DNA of 64,000 bases, from assembly GCA_037783415.1 (NCBI GenBank), contig JAZGTN010000002.1:2790001-2854000 (forward strand), written 5' to 3'. Source of the DNA: Leptasterias polaris. Lineage: Eukaryota; Echinodermata; Asteroidea; Forcipulatida; Asteriidae. Below the pieces are notes generated by a model. That model did no database searches. It saw only the letters and a list, made by a program, of their open reading frames with translations, and was not told the DNA's origin. Numbering within the stretch: the first letter of the stretch is position 1; each line of letters starts with the position of its first letter. Made by a program: the position numbers and the translations under genes. Below, piece after piece: positions 34,901-46,900 of the stretch.

Positions 34901-37900
34901 AAATATGAAACGTTTTAAGTCTTGATTTTTGTTTATTTTAACAGTTTCAGCTTGACTTCATTTTCCTAGAGTCATACTTTGTTTATTTTATAATATTGTT
35001 TTTTTCTTCTTCAGAATACAGCACATCCACCGGCATGGTCTTGGATCCAGTGACAGATTGTCCACGTGTTGTTGTGTTGCATTCCTCATTTCCTGTATGA
35101 TGCACCATACAGGTAGAAATAGAACTTATAAATCATTATGTTATAAGTCAAAATTCAAGAGAGGCTTAGATTTGCCGTCTTCATGATTTGCCTTCGTTTT
35201 GCATTATGATTTAAAACAAGTGCCTTTTTCAATAATCTAAAAATTAACAAACTGTTCTGTAGGAAAATCAATATCCAAAAATCAAGCAAATTAAGCTTTT
35301 TAAATAATACAACTGCCAGCTCAGAACTTGCTTGACTTATTTTAGCGACATCATCATCAGTGTTTTTGTATTGAACAATCAATGTTTCCTGAACCGAGTA
35401 TCCACCTCATTGGATTTGAAACCCTGTTAAAAACTTTTCTGAATTGTAACCTAATAATGTCAACATGTATAGTGTGGTTTTTTATCAATACAAAATCGAT
35501 AACCATCGAAAAATAAATAAACTTACTTTCTAAGTTAATCTTTGTTTTCCACTAGGCACATATTTAAATGCCTATGTCTCGCTAAAAACTTTCTAACTTC
35601 ATAATGATGTCATAGGATTTCAAATTTGGCTAAACAAAAGGTTGTTATTTATCAAATTTATAACATTTTGAGCAGCCCTTTATTTCTTGTGTAACCTATT
35701 TATACTTTACTTTCTCTAATATTTCAAAAGCTATCAGGATTGTTTTCAGCGATTCAATGATATAGCTTACGCATTAAAACAGCAGTGAGCCCACCAGCGA
35801 TACCCGAACACCTAGTGTTTGTTGTCACAAACACGTTAAGGCTAGTTTTTTTTATTATGTGCGTGACATTTCATGACCTCTTCTTCCGGTCGAAACCGGA
35901 AAAGCCTTGAAATTTAAAAGTGTCAGTTTTTTAGAAGCAAGGGCCTGGCTGTTCCGCTCCATTGATCACAAGGTCCAAAGTCCATCAAAGTCCAAAGTCC
36001 AAAGTCCATGCTTGTGGTCTATTCTCTGTTCAAGGTTCACGCAACCTGATTTTGGCGTTACGCTTTGTAGTCTCTAAAACAGCCGTCCATGCAAACCTCG
36101 TTATTATTCTCTTGTCAAAAATGTGATAAATCATCATGAAGTATGCACATGTGATTTTAAGGTGTTCCGCCTGGATAATAAATGTTTTAATCGTATTTTA
36201 ACAATTATTTCCATCAAGTAATTGTCTGTATGTAAATGTGTAACATATTGAGGTGTTGCAGCACACAGTGTTTTTCAGGCTATTGTCAAAGATGATTAAT
36301 TTTATAGGGAAACATGTATTATGGCCGCCCAGTTTTTAACAATGCCAAAGTCTAACAAACATTACATTCATTGTTGATGACACAAATAAATTGTTCACAC
36401 AACAGGCCTGGGGTGTATTTTCTATGTTTTGATGCAGACAGGGAAAGTGACCATAGCTTACAGTGACAAATGAAATGCGCCCTCTTGCGATGGGGTTAAA
36501 AAACTTCTTAGAAGTTCGCCGTTTGGAACAGTATAAAAGAATTATATATTATGTAGAATTCAATTATACTCGTCAACAGCATAAATCAACATAATGATAT
36601 TACAATTAACATCTGATTAGTAAAAGTAGTATATTTCTAAACTGTTATTTGAGGGAGGTTTGTCAGGTTAAAATATTTTATCTAAAGAAACCTTTATTCA
36701 TTTATTTCTTCAAAACCTATACTATATTTTTCTTTTTAGTTGGATAAGAGGCAAATAAAAACACTTTCTATTGATGTAAAATTTTACGTTTATTTATCAT
36801 TTATTTGCAAATGCAAATGCAATCACAACTCAAATATTGATTGTAAACAGTCCTGTCTAATGTTTTAATAACATAAATATGTGTAATTAACAAATCATAT
36901 TTTTGTTAAACCTTTAAATTCAATGTTCATAAACCTGCAAGTATAAAGGAAACTTTAAATAGTTTTTACTGGCTTGATTTCAAAATACTGAAGACTGTTT
37001 TGATATGTAAGCTGTATTCTTGTACCCTTATACTGTCAGTTCGTTTTATGGAAATTGTCGCAGTAACAAAACCATTTATTTCCCCACTCATATAAACTAA
37101 ATGAAAAATGTAATAAATTCACAATTTCCTATTTTTTAAGGTTCACAATCTAGGCCTATTTATCAACAATCTTTTATCGATTCAATGAAACAGTTCAGAC
37201 ATCAACAACATACTGACCCAAACGATATCCGAACACCTAGTGTTTGTTTCAACAAACACTGAATCTCTAGTTAGGTGTTCGGTCTACAGACCGAACAACT
37301 CCTTGTTTTTGTTCGTTTTTTTTTTGTTTTTAGGTGTTCGGGGTAAACCCCGAACAACTCTTTGTTATTGTTCTGTTTTTTTTTTTTTTTTTTTTTTCCT
37401 CTTTGTTTTGCTTATTCCTCTCAGTGGGCTTTGTCCGCAAGCAAACGCATACTTGCGAATCTTTGATCAACTTGAAACTTAATGTGAAGTTAGAACATAA
37501 CTAGGAGAAGCCGAGTAAGTTGTGACGTCATGATTACGTCATCAGGTGTCAAATTACAAGCCATTTTAGGTCCAAAAGTGCTCTAATTCCAATGCCTGTA
37601 TGTCTCTGAATATTAAAGCTACAGTATTCATAATTGGGCATATGATAGATCAAGACACGGGCAACATTTGAAAAGTTAACGCCAAAATCACACGACCTTT
37701 ACTTCCGGTCGTACCGGAAGGTCAAAGTTTGCCTTTGTGAAATTCTTTAAATTTTGTCTTGGTACAATTTTCCGGCGAAATGATTAACTTCAGTATATCT
37801 GATCAACTTCAAATTTATACCATGTAAGGACCCTTGATAAAACCTCCATCAAGCAGTTGTGACGTCATGATGACGTCATCAGGTGTCAAATTACAAGGTT

Positions 37901-40900
37901 TTAAAGATTAACAATTTTAATCTTTGAAAATCTATATCAAATCAAGACGAAGGGACCGTCGATTGCCTAACGCAGCATGGCATACCTCCTCGCGACTGAT
38001 TCCATTGCGCAACGGTGGGTAGGCTTGCTACTCAAGACGCTTGTTGGGGGACACTATAAATAATCAACACGTACAGCTACCTTGTATTGTTGACATCATC
38101 GTGTGTACGTCTTTACTGAAGGCTAGGTGTTGTGTACTTCAATGTAGTGCAAATCAATGGCGTACTAACGTTATACATGTAGACCTGATCTGCTCAGATT
38201 CGGTGTCTAATTGTTCCCCTATTCGCCCTTCTCATGGCTTAATTATCAATATGGAATTGAAGACGAAGTATCACTGAGATGACCACCTGCTTCAGTGATT
38301 CGTATGACTTGTAATTATGTGAGAAAATGCAAGCAGAAAAAGACCAACATTGGCGTTATGTTTTGTTCACACACCGAGAAGCACGGACTTGACACCGGCT
38401 CGCGAAGGGCGAGTAGGACCGGTGTGTTTATCGATCGCTGCAGTGCAACACGGGAATTTAAACGGTAAGCTTCGTGCACATGTAGACCTGATCTGCTCAG
38501 ATTCGGTGTCTAATTGTTCCCCTATTCGCCCTTCTCATGGCTTAATGATCAATATGGAATTGAAGACGAAGTTTCACTGAGATGACCTCCTGCTTCAGTG
38601 ATTCGTATGACTTGTAATTATGTGAGAAAATGCAAGCAGAAAAGACCAACATTGGCGTTATGTTTTGTTCGCATAATACCGAGAAGCACGGACTTGAAAC
38701 CGGCTCGCGAAGGGCGAGTTGGACCGGGACTTTACGGCATGTCTTTATCTCTGCATGCAGTGCAACACGGGAATTTAAACGGTAAGCTTCGTACGATGAA
38801 CATCATTGCTTTTCAAAATTATTCTTTTATTTAATGCACAGTTTTGTTATAAAGTTTACCCTTAATCATCAAGTGGCCACTTTGGTGACGTTTTTAAACT
38901 ATTAAGGAACGTAGTATGATTGTCGAACGAAGAGGTAAAATTGGGCAATTGGAAACGGGCATGATTTTTGGCTGTCACTTGTCAGATTGATGAATGTTTT
39001 CCGTCAACTCTTGTATTATGACATGAATATTTAAAAACCCTGCGATCAAGGTTTTTCTACGAAAGCCTATTAGCGCCACAAAGAAAAAACAAATCAAATA
39101 CGGATTCGAATCCGTTATTATGGATTCGCAATCCGTTATTATGGATTCGCAATCCGTTATTACGGATTCGCAATCCGTTATTACAGATTCGCAATCCGTT
39201 ATTACGGATTCACTCGATGATCCCTCGAAGGCGCTATTTGCGTTGGACAGTAATGGTTTATTATATTGATTATATTTTTAAACATCTTTCCAACCATATT
39301 CATTTCAATTCACTTCATAACAAACGCTTTTTATATGATAGAGGGATATAAGTCCGGCCTTTCAGTTTCTTAAACCACGTTTTTTTCCCGTAAAGACCCA
39401 CAAAGTTATTACAATTTCAACGGTTAGAACTGTGTATTTGTAAACATGCACTTCAACTTAGTTAAATATTTTGCTGTACATAGTAGTGGTTCATTAAGTG
39501 TACAATGGTTGCGGTGACTCGATTTGTACGAAAGCCCATTAGCGCCACAAAAAACCCATCAAATCCGTTATTACAGATTCGAATCCATTATTACGGCTTC
39601 GCAATCCGTTATTACGGCTTCGCAATCCGTTATTACGGATTCGCAATCCGTTATTACGGATTCGCAATCCCTTATTACGGATTCGCAATCCCTTATTACG
39701 GATTCGCAATCCCTTATTACGGATTCGCAATCCCTTATTACGGATTCGCAATCCGTTATTATGGATTCGCAATCCGTTATTACGGATTCGCAATACGGAT
39801 TCGCAATCTGTTATTACGGATTCACTCGAGGATCCCTCGATGGCGTTTGCGTTGGACAGTAATGGTTTATTCTGCCTAACTTTTATTAAGCCCAAAGGAC
39901 GACGTGTTCATAATTTTATGTTTCATTATTTTTGTTTAAGTACATGAAGTAACTGCAAATCGAGTCACCGCAACCAGACTGACCGCAACCATTGTACACG
40001 AACCACTACTACAGCAAAATATTGAACTAAGTTGAAGTGCATGTTTACAAATACACAGTTCTAACCGTTGAAATTTGACTTTGTGTCTTTACGGAAAAAA
40101 TACGTGGTTTAAGAAAGGCCGGACCTACATGTATCCCACTATCCTATAAAAAGCGTTTGTTATGAAGTGAATTGAAATGAATAGGATGGTTGGAAAGATG
40201 TTTAAAAGTAGACTATAATAAATATAATAAACCATTACTGTCCAACGCAAATAGCGCCATCGAGGGATTCTCGAGTGAATCCGTAATAACGGATTGCGAA
40301 TCCGTAATAACGGATTGCGAATCCGTAATAACGGATTGCGAATCCGTAATGACGGTTTGCGAATCCGTAATAACGGATTGCGAATCCGTAATGACGGTTT
40401 GCGAATCCGTAATGACGGATTGCGAATCCGTAATGACGGATTGCGAATCCGTAATAACTGATTGCGAATCCATAATAACAGATTCGAATTCGTAATAATG
40501 GATTAGATTTTTCTTTTTTTGTGGCGCTAATAGGCTTTCGTAGATTTGCAGTTACTTAAACAAAACTAATGAAACATAAAATTATGAACACGTCGTCCTT
40601 GGGCTTAATAAAAGTTAGGCAGAATAAACCATCTGTCCAACGCAAATAGCGCCATCGAGGGATCCTCGAGTGAATCCATAATAACGTATTATGAATCTGT
40701 AATAACGGATTACGAGTCGTCCTTTGGGCTTAATAAAAGTTAGGCAGAATAAACCATCTGTCCAACGCAAATAGCGCCATCGAGAGATCCTCGAGTGAAT
40801 CCGTAATTAACGTATTATGAATCCGTAATAACGGATTGCGAATCCGTAATAACGGATTGCGAATCCGTTATAACGGATTGTGAATCCGTAATAACGGATT

Positions 40901-43900
40901 GCTAATCCGTAATAACGGATTGCGAATCCGTAATAACGGATTCGAATCCGTAATAACGGATTTAAAAAAAAAATTGTGGCGCTAATGGGCTTTCGTATTT
41001 TTCTAAGAATCTTTTGTTTATAAGTCAACTTCAAAAACAGTATGTGCACCTTCCACTAACAAATTACTCTAATAATATTATTGGTCCTGGATAGAGTGGA
41101 ATATAAATTCAATAAATTATTAGTATTATTATACAATGATAAAATATTTTTGTTAGGTCTTAAATTGTATTTATTTGAACAGTTTCCGCTTGACTTAATT
41201 TTCCGTCAGTCTTACTTTGTTTATAATTGTTTTTTTCTTCTTCAGAATACAGCACATCCAGTACCCAAATGGTCTCTCCAAGTGAAAGATTTCCTACTCG
41301 TTGTTGTGTTGCATTCCTAATTTCCTTGCTGAGTATGCACCATATACAGGTAGAAATAGTACTCGACTAATTAGGTTATTAGTCAAAATTCACGAGAGGC
41401 TTAGACTTGCCGTCTTCATGACTTGCCTTTTCTTTCAATATCCTCAATTTAACAAACCGTTCTGTATAAAGATCATAGCTAAAAATCAAGCAATCTATTT
41501 TTAAAAATGCAACCAATAGCTCATACTTGACTTATTTTTTAGACATCATCAGTGCATCCAGTGCCTGAAAGGTGTACAGTGAAAGTTTCACACCCGTTGT
41601 TGTAGTGTATGATGCCCCATAGAGGTAGATCTACCTCTATGGTGCATCAGTTAATAACTCATTATGTTATTAGAATAAATTCAAGAGGCTTAGACTTGCC
41701 GTCCTCATGCTTTGTCTTTGCCTTGCATAATTATCATAAACAAAAGTCTTTTCTTTTAATATTCTAAATTTAACAAACCGTTCTGTATGACAATCAATGT
41801 CTAAAAATCAAACAAGCTATTTTAAAACATGCAACCGTAGCTCATACTTGACTTGTTTTAATGACATCATCGTCAGTGCATATGTTTAGAACAATCAATG
41901 ATTCATGCACTGATACTTATTGAGTATCCAACTCACTGTTTTTTAAACCCTGTTAAAAACTTTTCAGAAATGTTACTTAATAATGTCAACATGAATAGCA
42001 TAAAATAGTGTTTTTTTTATTAATCAATAAAGATTCGAAAAACCATTGAAAAATAAATAAACTACATTGAATGGAATACATAATACTTAAAAGTTGTACT
42101 TGTGTGTCATTCAAAGGCTCGTTTCAAGATCTGTGGCCAAGATGAAGGGGAAGTGGGAAAAATGTTCCTCTGTATGACTATGAACTGACAATGGACCCTT
42201 TGCCCTTTCAAAATAATCTAAATAATGTACTCTTTTGCTTATATTTTTTGTAATGTACTCTTTTGCTTATATTTTTTGTAAGTTCATCTTTGTTTTCCAC
42301 TTGGCACATATTTAAATGCCTATGTCTCGCTAAAAACTTTCTAACTTCATAATGATGTCATAGGTTTTCAAATTTGGCTAAACAAAAGGTTGTTATTTAT
42401 AAAATTTATAAAATTTTTAGCAGCCCTTTATTTCTTTACTTTCTTTACTTTCTCTAATATTTCAAAAGCTATCAGGATTGTTTTCAGCGATTCAATGATA
42501 CAGCTTACGCATTAAAACAGCAGTGAGCCCACCAGCGATACCCGAACACCTAGTGTTTGTTGTCACAAACACGTTAAGTCTAGTTTTTCTTTGTTTTGCT
42601 TATTCTTCTGATTGTAGTTTGTCCGCAGAAAAAAACATACTTGCAAACCTTTGATCAACTTGAAACTTAATGTGACATTAGAACATAACGAGCAGAAGAT
42701 GTGTGAGCAATGACGTCATGATGACGTCATCGGGTGTCAAATTACAAGCCATTTAAGGTCAAAAAGTGCCCTCATGCCAATGCCTGTATGTTTCTGAATA
42801 GGAAAGCTATAATATTCATATTTAAACATTATGATAGATCAAGATACGGGCAACATTTGAAAAGTTAACGCCAAATTCACATGACCTTTACTTCCGGTCG
42901 TAACGGAAGGTCAAAGTTTGCCTTTCTGCAATTCTTAACCAAAAAACATTTCCTGCCCAAATTCTTCACTTCTGTTTATCCGATCAACCTCAAATTTACA
43001 CCATGTTAGAACCTTGATGAAACCTCCATCAAGTTGTTGTGACGTCATGATTACGTCATCAGGTGTTGAAATACAGTAAATCAAAATTTAATATTTCAAA
43101 AATCATAACTTAATCATTACTGAATGGATTGCTTCAATCAATACATCATCGGACAGGTCTTTTAAAACTCAACAAATGCTACACAAAGAGTTATCCCGGT
43201 TGTTCTTGACTTCCCGCTGAAAATGTAAGTTGAACATTACGTTAGTATTAGCCCGCAGGTCTGGTCATTCTGCTCCATTGACCACGCGTAATCTTGCATG
43301 TACATGTAAACGGTACACACACTGCGCCATTGATCTTAGGTGCAAAGTCCACGAAGACTGCATTGCTGTGTCGTGATGGTGACTGCTCTATATTCCGACA
43401 TCCCTATGTTCCGACACCCCTATGTTCCGACATCCCTATGTTCCGACACCCCTATATTCCGACACCCCTATGTTCCGACACCCCTATGTTCCGACACCCC
43501 TATGTTCCGACAACCCAACCACCCCTATGTTCCGACACCCCTATGTTCCGACAACCTGCACCAACATTTTTTGGTAGCCATTTTTCCCAAAAACGGTGCA
43601 ACTTAAAGAAAATACACCTGACCGCAATTTAATCCATTATCGTATACCGGTAGCCTAGCCTATATCTTATGCCGTTCTCAGAAAAGTTTAATTTATATGA
43701 AAAGTATTATTCTTCTATAGCAACTTTGGTTAAAAAAGAAGAGGGCTGATTAATTGGGGGGGGGGGGCAGGACTTATTTATTTATCATTATTAATTCTTA
43801 TATAAAAAAAAAATTTGGGGGGGGGGCATTTTTTGGCGCATTTTTATACATATAGGCCTATATTTGTAATATTTTTTCGTTGGAAACATTTCATTCAAAA

Positions 43901-46900
43901 TGAAACTTAGATAGTCACATTTGTTTTGAATATTGAACTCGCATGTGGGCTAACTTTATGCAGTAGTTTAAACAATAATTATAGCGATCCAGCACCCGTG
44001 ATAGCTTCGTGCTTGGTGCGTGCGCTCGCTCGCATGGCGCGAAAAAGCTAGCGTTTAGAGCAGTCTGGATTTAGCTGTCCGTAATTAAGAAGGTCGTCCG
44101 TCCGTGTTACCTTGTACACCTACAGTATAGAAAATTTAAGTCGATGAGAAGTGATTCCAATAAAATAAAGCCAATCATCCAAAGAAGAGAACAGAGGAAA
44201 TCAATCATTGTGTTTGTGTCCGTTTTACTATTCCGTTGTCTCTATGTTGTCTGTCAACTTGTACGTTAAAATAAATCAGTCCAGGAAAAGACCTTAGACC
44301 GCGCCAACGTGCTCGTTACAATATTTAAAAGAGAGTGAATGGTCATAAAGTAAAATGACTGAATGAGAAGAACGAAATCATGTACGCACTAGTAATACCA
44401 GGGCTAAAAAAAACAGAGTTTTAGTGGATTAGGGGGATATGCGTGAATTGAATGCGTGTTGTTGAATGAAGTTTGGCTGAAATTGGCCGGGAATATAAAT
44501 TGTATTCTTATTATTGCTTATCAGAGTAATAATGTGCGAAAATAACGTGTCGGAACATAGGGGTGTCGGAACATAGGGGTGTCGGAACATAGGGGTGTCG
44601 GAACATAGGGGTGTCGGAATATAGGGATGTCGGAACATAGGGATGTCGGAACATAGGGGTGTCGGAACATAGGTTCAGTTGTCGGAACATAGGGGTGTCG
44701 GAATTTAGGGGTGTCGGAATATAGGGGTGTCGGAACATAGGGATGTCGGAATATAGGCTGAGTTGTCGGAACATAGGGGTGTCGGAACATAGGGGTGTCG
44801 GAACATAGGTGTGTAACCGTCGTGATACGTTATCCATGGTGGCGCTATACCAAGTTAATGGTCCTTTGTTACTGCACTCGTCGATAAATGCAACCATCCT
44901 TCGGAAATCTACGATGTTCGACGGTGGTCCAATGAATAGCTCATTGCATAACCTTCGTGTTAGCCTTTTGTTGGCTTGGTGGTAAATATCAACTGAACGA
45001 GTGTATTTTGCTGAACTGTTTTGGTGATTTGAATAACTTTTGATAACTGAGAAAATGCAATCGGAAAAAGGTCAACATAAATTTGACTCTGATCAACAAC
45101 GGTTTTTATGCGAATCTAACTATTAGATCCTGTTGAATACTTCAAAGAAATACAATGTGACTAGCAAAATAAATTCAACATAAATTGCACATCGTGTAAA
45201 CAGTAGGTTCTTATGCCCTTTTCATAATCATGACAAATGATGTTGCTTCACACATAAGGTAGCAAGCATGCGTAGTTTGATAACATTAATTTTTGAATTG
45301 TTAGTGATAATCTTTTAATTTATCAGTTAAGCATGTTAAGTTTGTGACTATTTACATGAAAATTGTTATACATGTGTATCTAAACTACTTTATGGAGACT
45401 CATACAGCAACGATATCACTTTCCCCCGTGTACACTAAAAGTATAAAAGTAATAGGTTTGCAAACGACTTTTTTTTGAAAATTAAAAAACTTTCAATATA
45501 AATCTGCTTACGCATTTTAGTAACATAACAGTGCCCCATACCCGAACACCTAGTGTTTGTTCTCACAAACACTAAATCTCTAGTGGATTTTTGAGTTTGT
45601 TCGCACACCTCAAAAATACACGCATCGTTGTCCGCAGACTTTGACATCTTTCCCAAACTTGCACGGTCATGCAATTTGGCAACATTATTACACCTGATGA
45701 ATAAATGAAACAGAAATTTCGACAATATAATGACGTCACCCAATGATTTATTGGGTAATTAAGTGTAATTAATTTAATCAAATTTTTAGTTTTTAGTTTA
45801 ACAAACAGAACTCGAAAACTTAGAACTTTAAATTCGTTGTTATTTCTTGGAAAGAAAGGGTATTGAATACTGATCACTTCATACAAAGGAACAAACGAAC
45901 TTTGAGATACATTTCTGGGGGAAATCGGCATTTGAAAATGTTAAATCTTAATCCAATACGTAACGCAGCATGTCATGGGTTCATCCACTGGGAAAAGTTG
46001 TTGACATCAATCATCAGTACATGCACGCGCGCCATCACGGAATGTAATGGCACTGGTTTTTTTGGAAATTCACACACATCGCCAGCTTCAATGTTGAATT
46101 CCCTCAATTTGTGCCATATTCAGCGTCAGATTGTTTCCATATTCGCCCCTCTGTTGCTTTATGAAGAATATGGAATTGAAGACAAAGTTTCACTGAGATG
46201 GCCACCTGCTTCAGTGATTCGTATGACTTTTAATTATGTAAGAAAATGCAAGCAGAAAAAGACGAACATTGGTTATGTTTTGATCACACACCGAGAAGGA
46301 AGGATGTGTCATCGGATCGTGAAGGGTGTTTCAGACCCTCCTCACGGCATGTGTTTATCGTTGCTACACGGGACTAGAACGGTAAGTTTTTGTGTGAACA
46401 TCATTGCTTTTCAAAATGATTCTTTTATTTATGCACAATTACGTTATAAAGTTTATCCTGTATCATCAAGTGGTGACGTTGGTGAGATGTTTTTAAAACT
46501 AAGGAACGTTTAATATGAACGTCGAAGAGATAGAGTTGGGCAATGGGGGATTGGTATGATTGTTGGCTGTGTCACTATAGTCAGAAAATGGTCAGACTGA
46601 TGAATGTTTTCCGTCAACTTTGTATTGCGACATAATTATTTGAAAACCCTTCGAGAAAGTTTCCCCTAATAAGGTTTCGTTTATAAGTTGTTCACATCAA
46701 AAACAGGATGTGCACCTTCCACTAATTTTTTCTTGCGTAATTTGTATTGTTATGCGCCCTCGAACAGGTTGGTCATGGAGAGAGCGCAATATAAATTCAA
46801 CAAATTATGATTATTATTATAAAATCATGAAATGTTGTGATTCTTGAATTTTATTTATTTGAGCAGTTTCAGCTTGACTTAATTGGCTTTGAGCCATACT

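Larger units (their letters stand above)
34200..35845 (+). mobile_element. Helitron-like element, copy 1 (3' end defined)
   Basis: The 3' terminus is CCGAACACCTAGTGTTTG, loop, CACAAACACGTTAAGG and CTAG at 35842-35845, followed by T. A short hairpin a few bases before CTAG with a host T after it is the Helitron 3' signature. Six copies in this window share this end and then diverge into different flanks. The body holds exon-like modules (34267-34577; 35015-35112). The 5' end (expected TC after an A) was not located. No Rep/helicase coding was seen, so it is non-autonomous. Confidence 0.65.
37960..42583 (+). mobile_element. Helitron-like element, copy 3, interrupted by a foldback element
   Basis: Shares CGTAACGCAGCATG-like entry text with copy 5, then module a twice (303-bp tandem), an intron-like stretch interrupted at 39058-40997 by the array element, module b (41246-41349), and the 3' end CCGAACACCTAGTGTTTG...GTTAAG plus CTAG at 42580-42583, followed by T. 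The last 480 bp match copy 1 closely (GCACATATTTAAATGCCTAT, ATGATGTCATAGG). Confidence 0.65.

Noticed and set aside
39505..40495. Regularly spaced 21-bp repeats resembling a CRISPR array
   Set aside because: Units are contiguous without unique spacers, and the context is eukaryotic. It is a satellite within a foldback element.
43294..43632. ORFs over CCCTATGTTCCGACA arrays (also 44429-44897)
   Set aside because: Peptide repeats (FRHPYVPTPLCSDT) are translations of a 16-bp satellite.
45863..46513. 216-codon ORF as an independent gene
   Set aside because: It spans a Helitron-like start region, module a and its downstream intron-like part. Sister copies have stops, so at most the module a part reflects ancestral coding.
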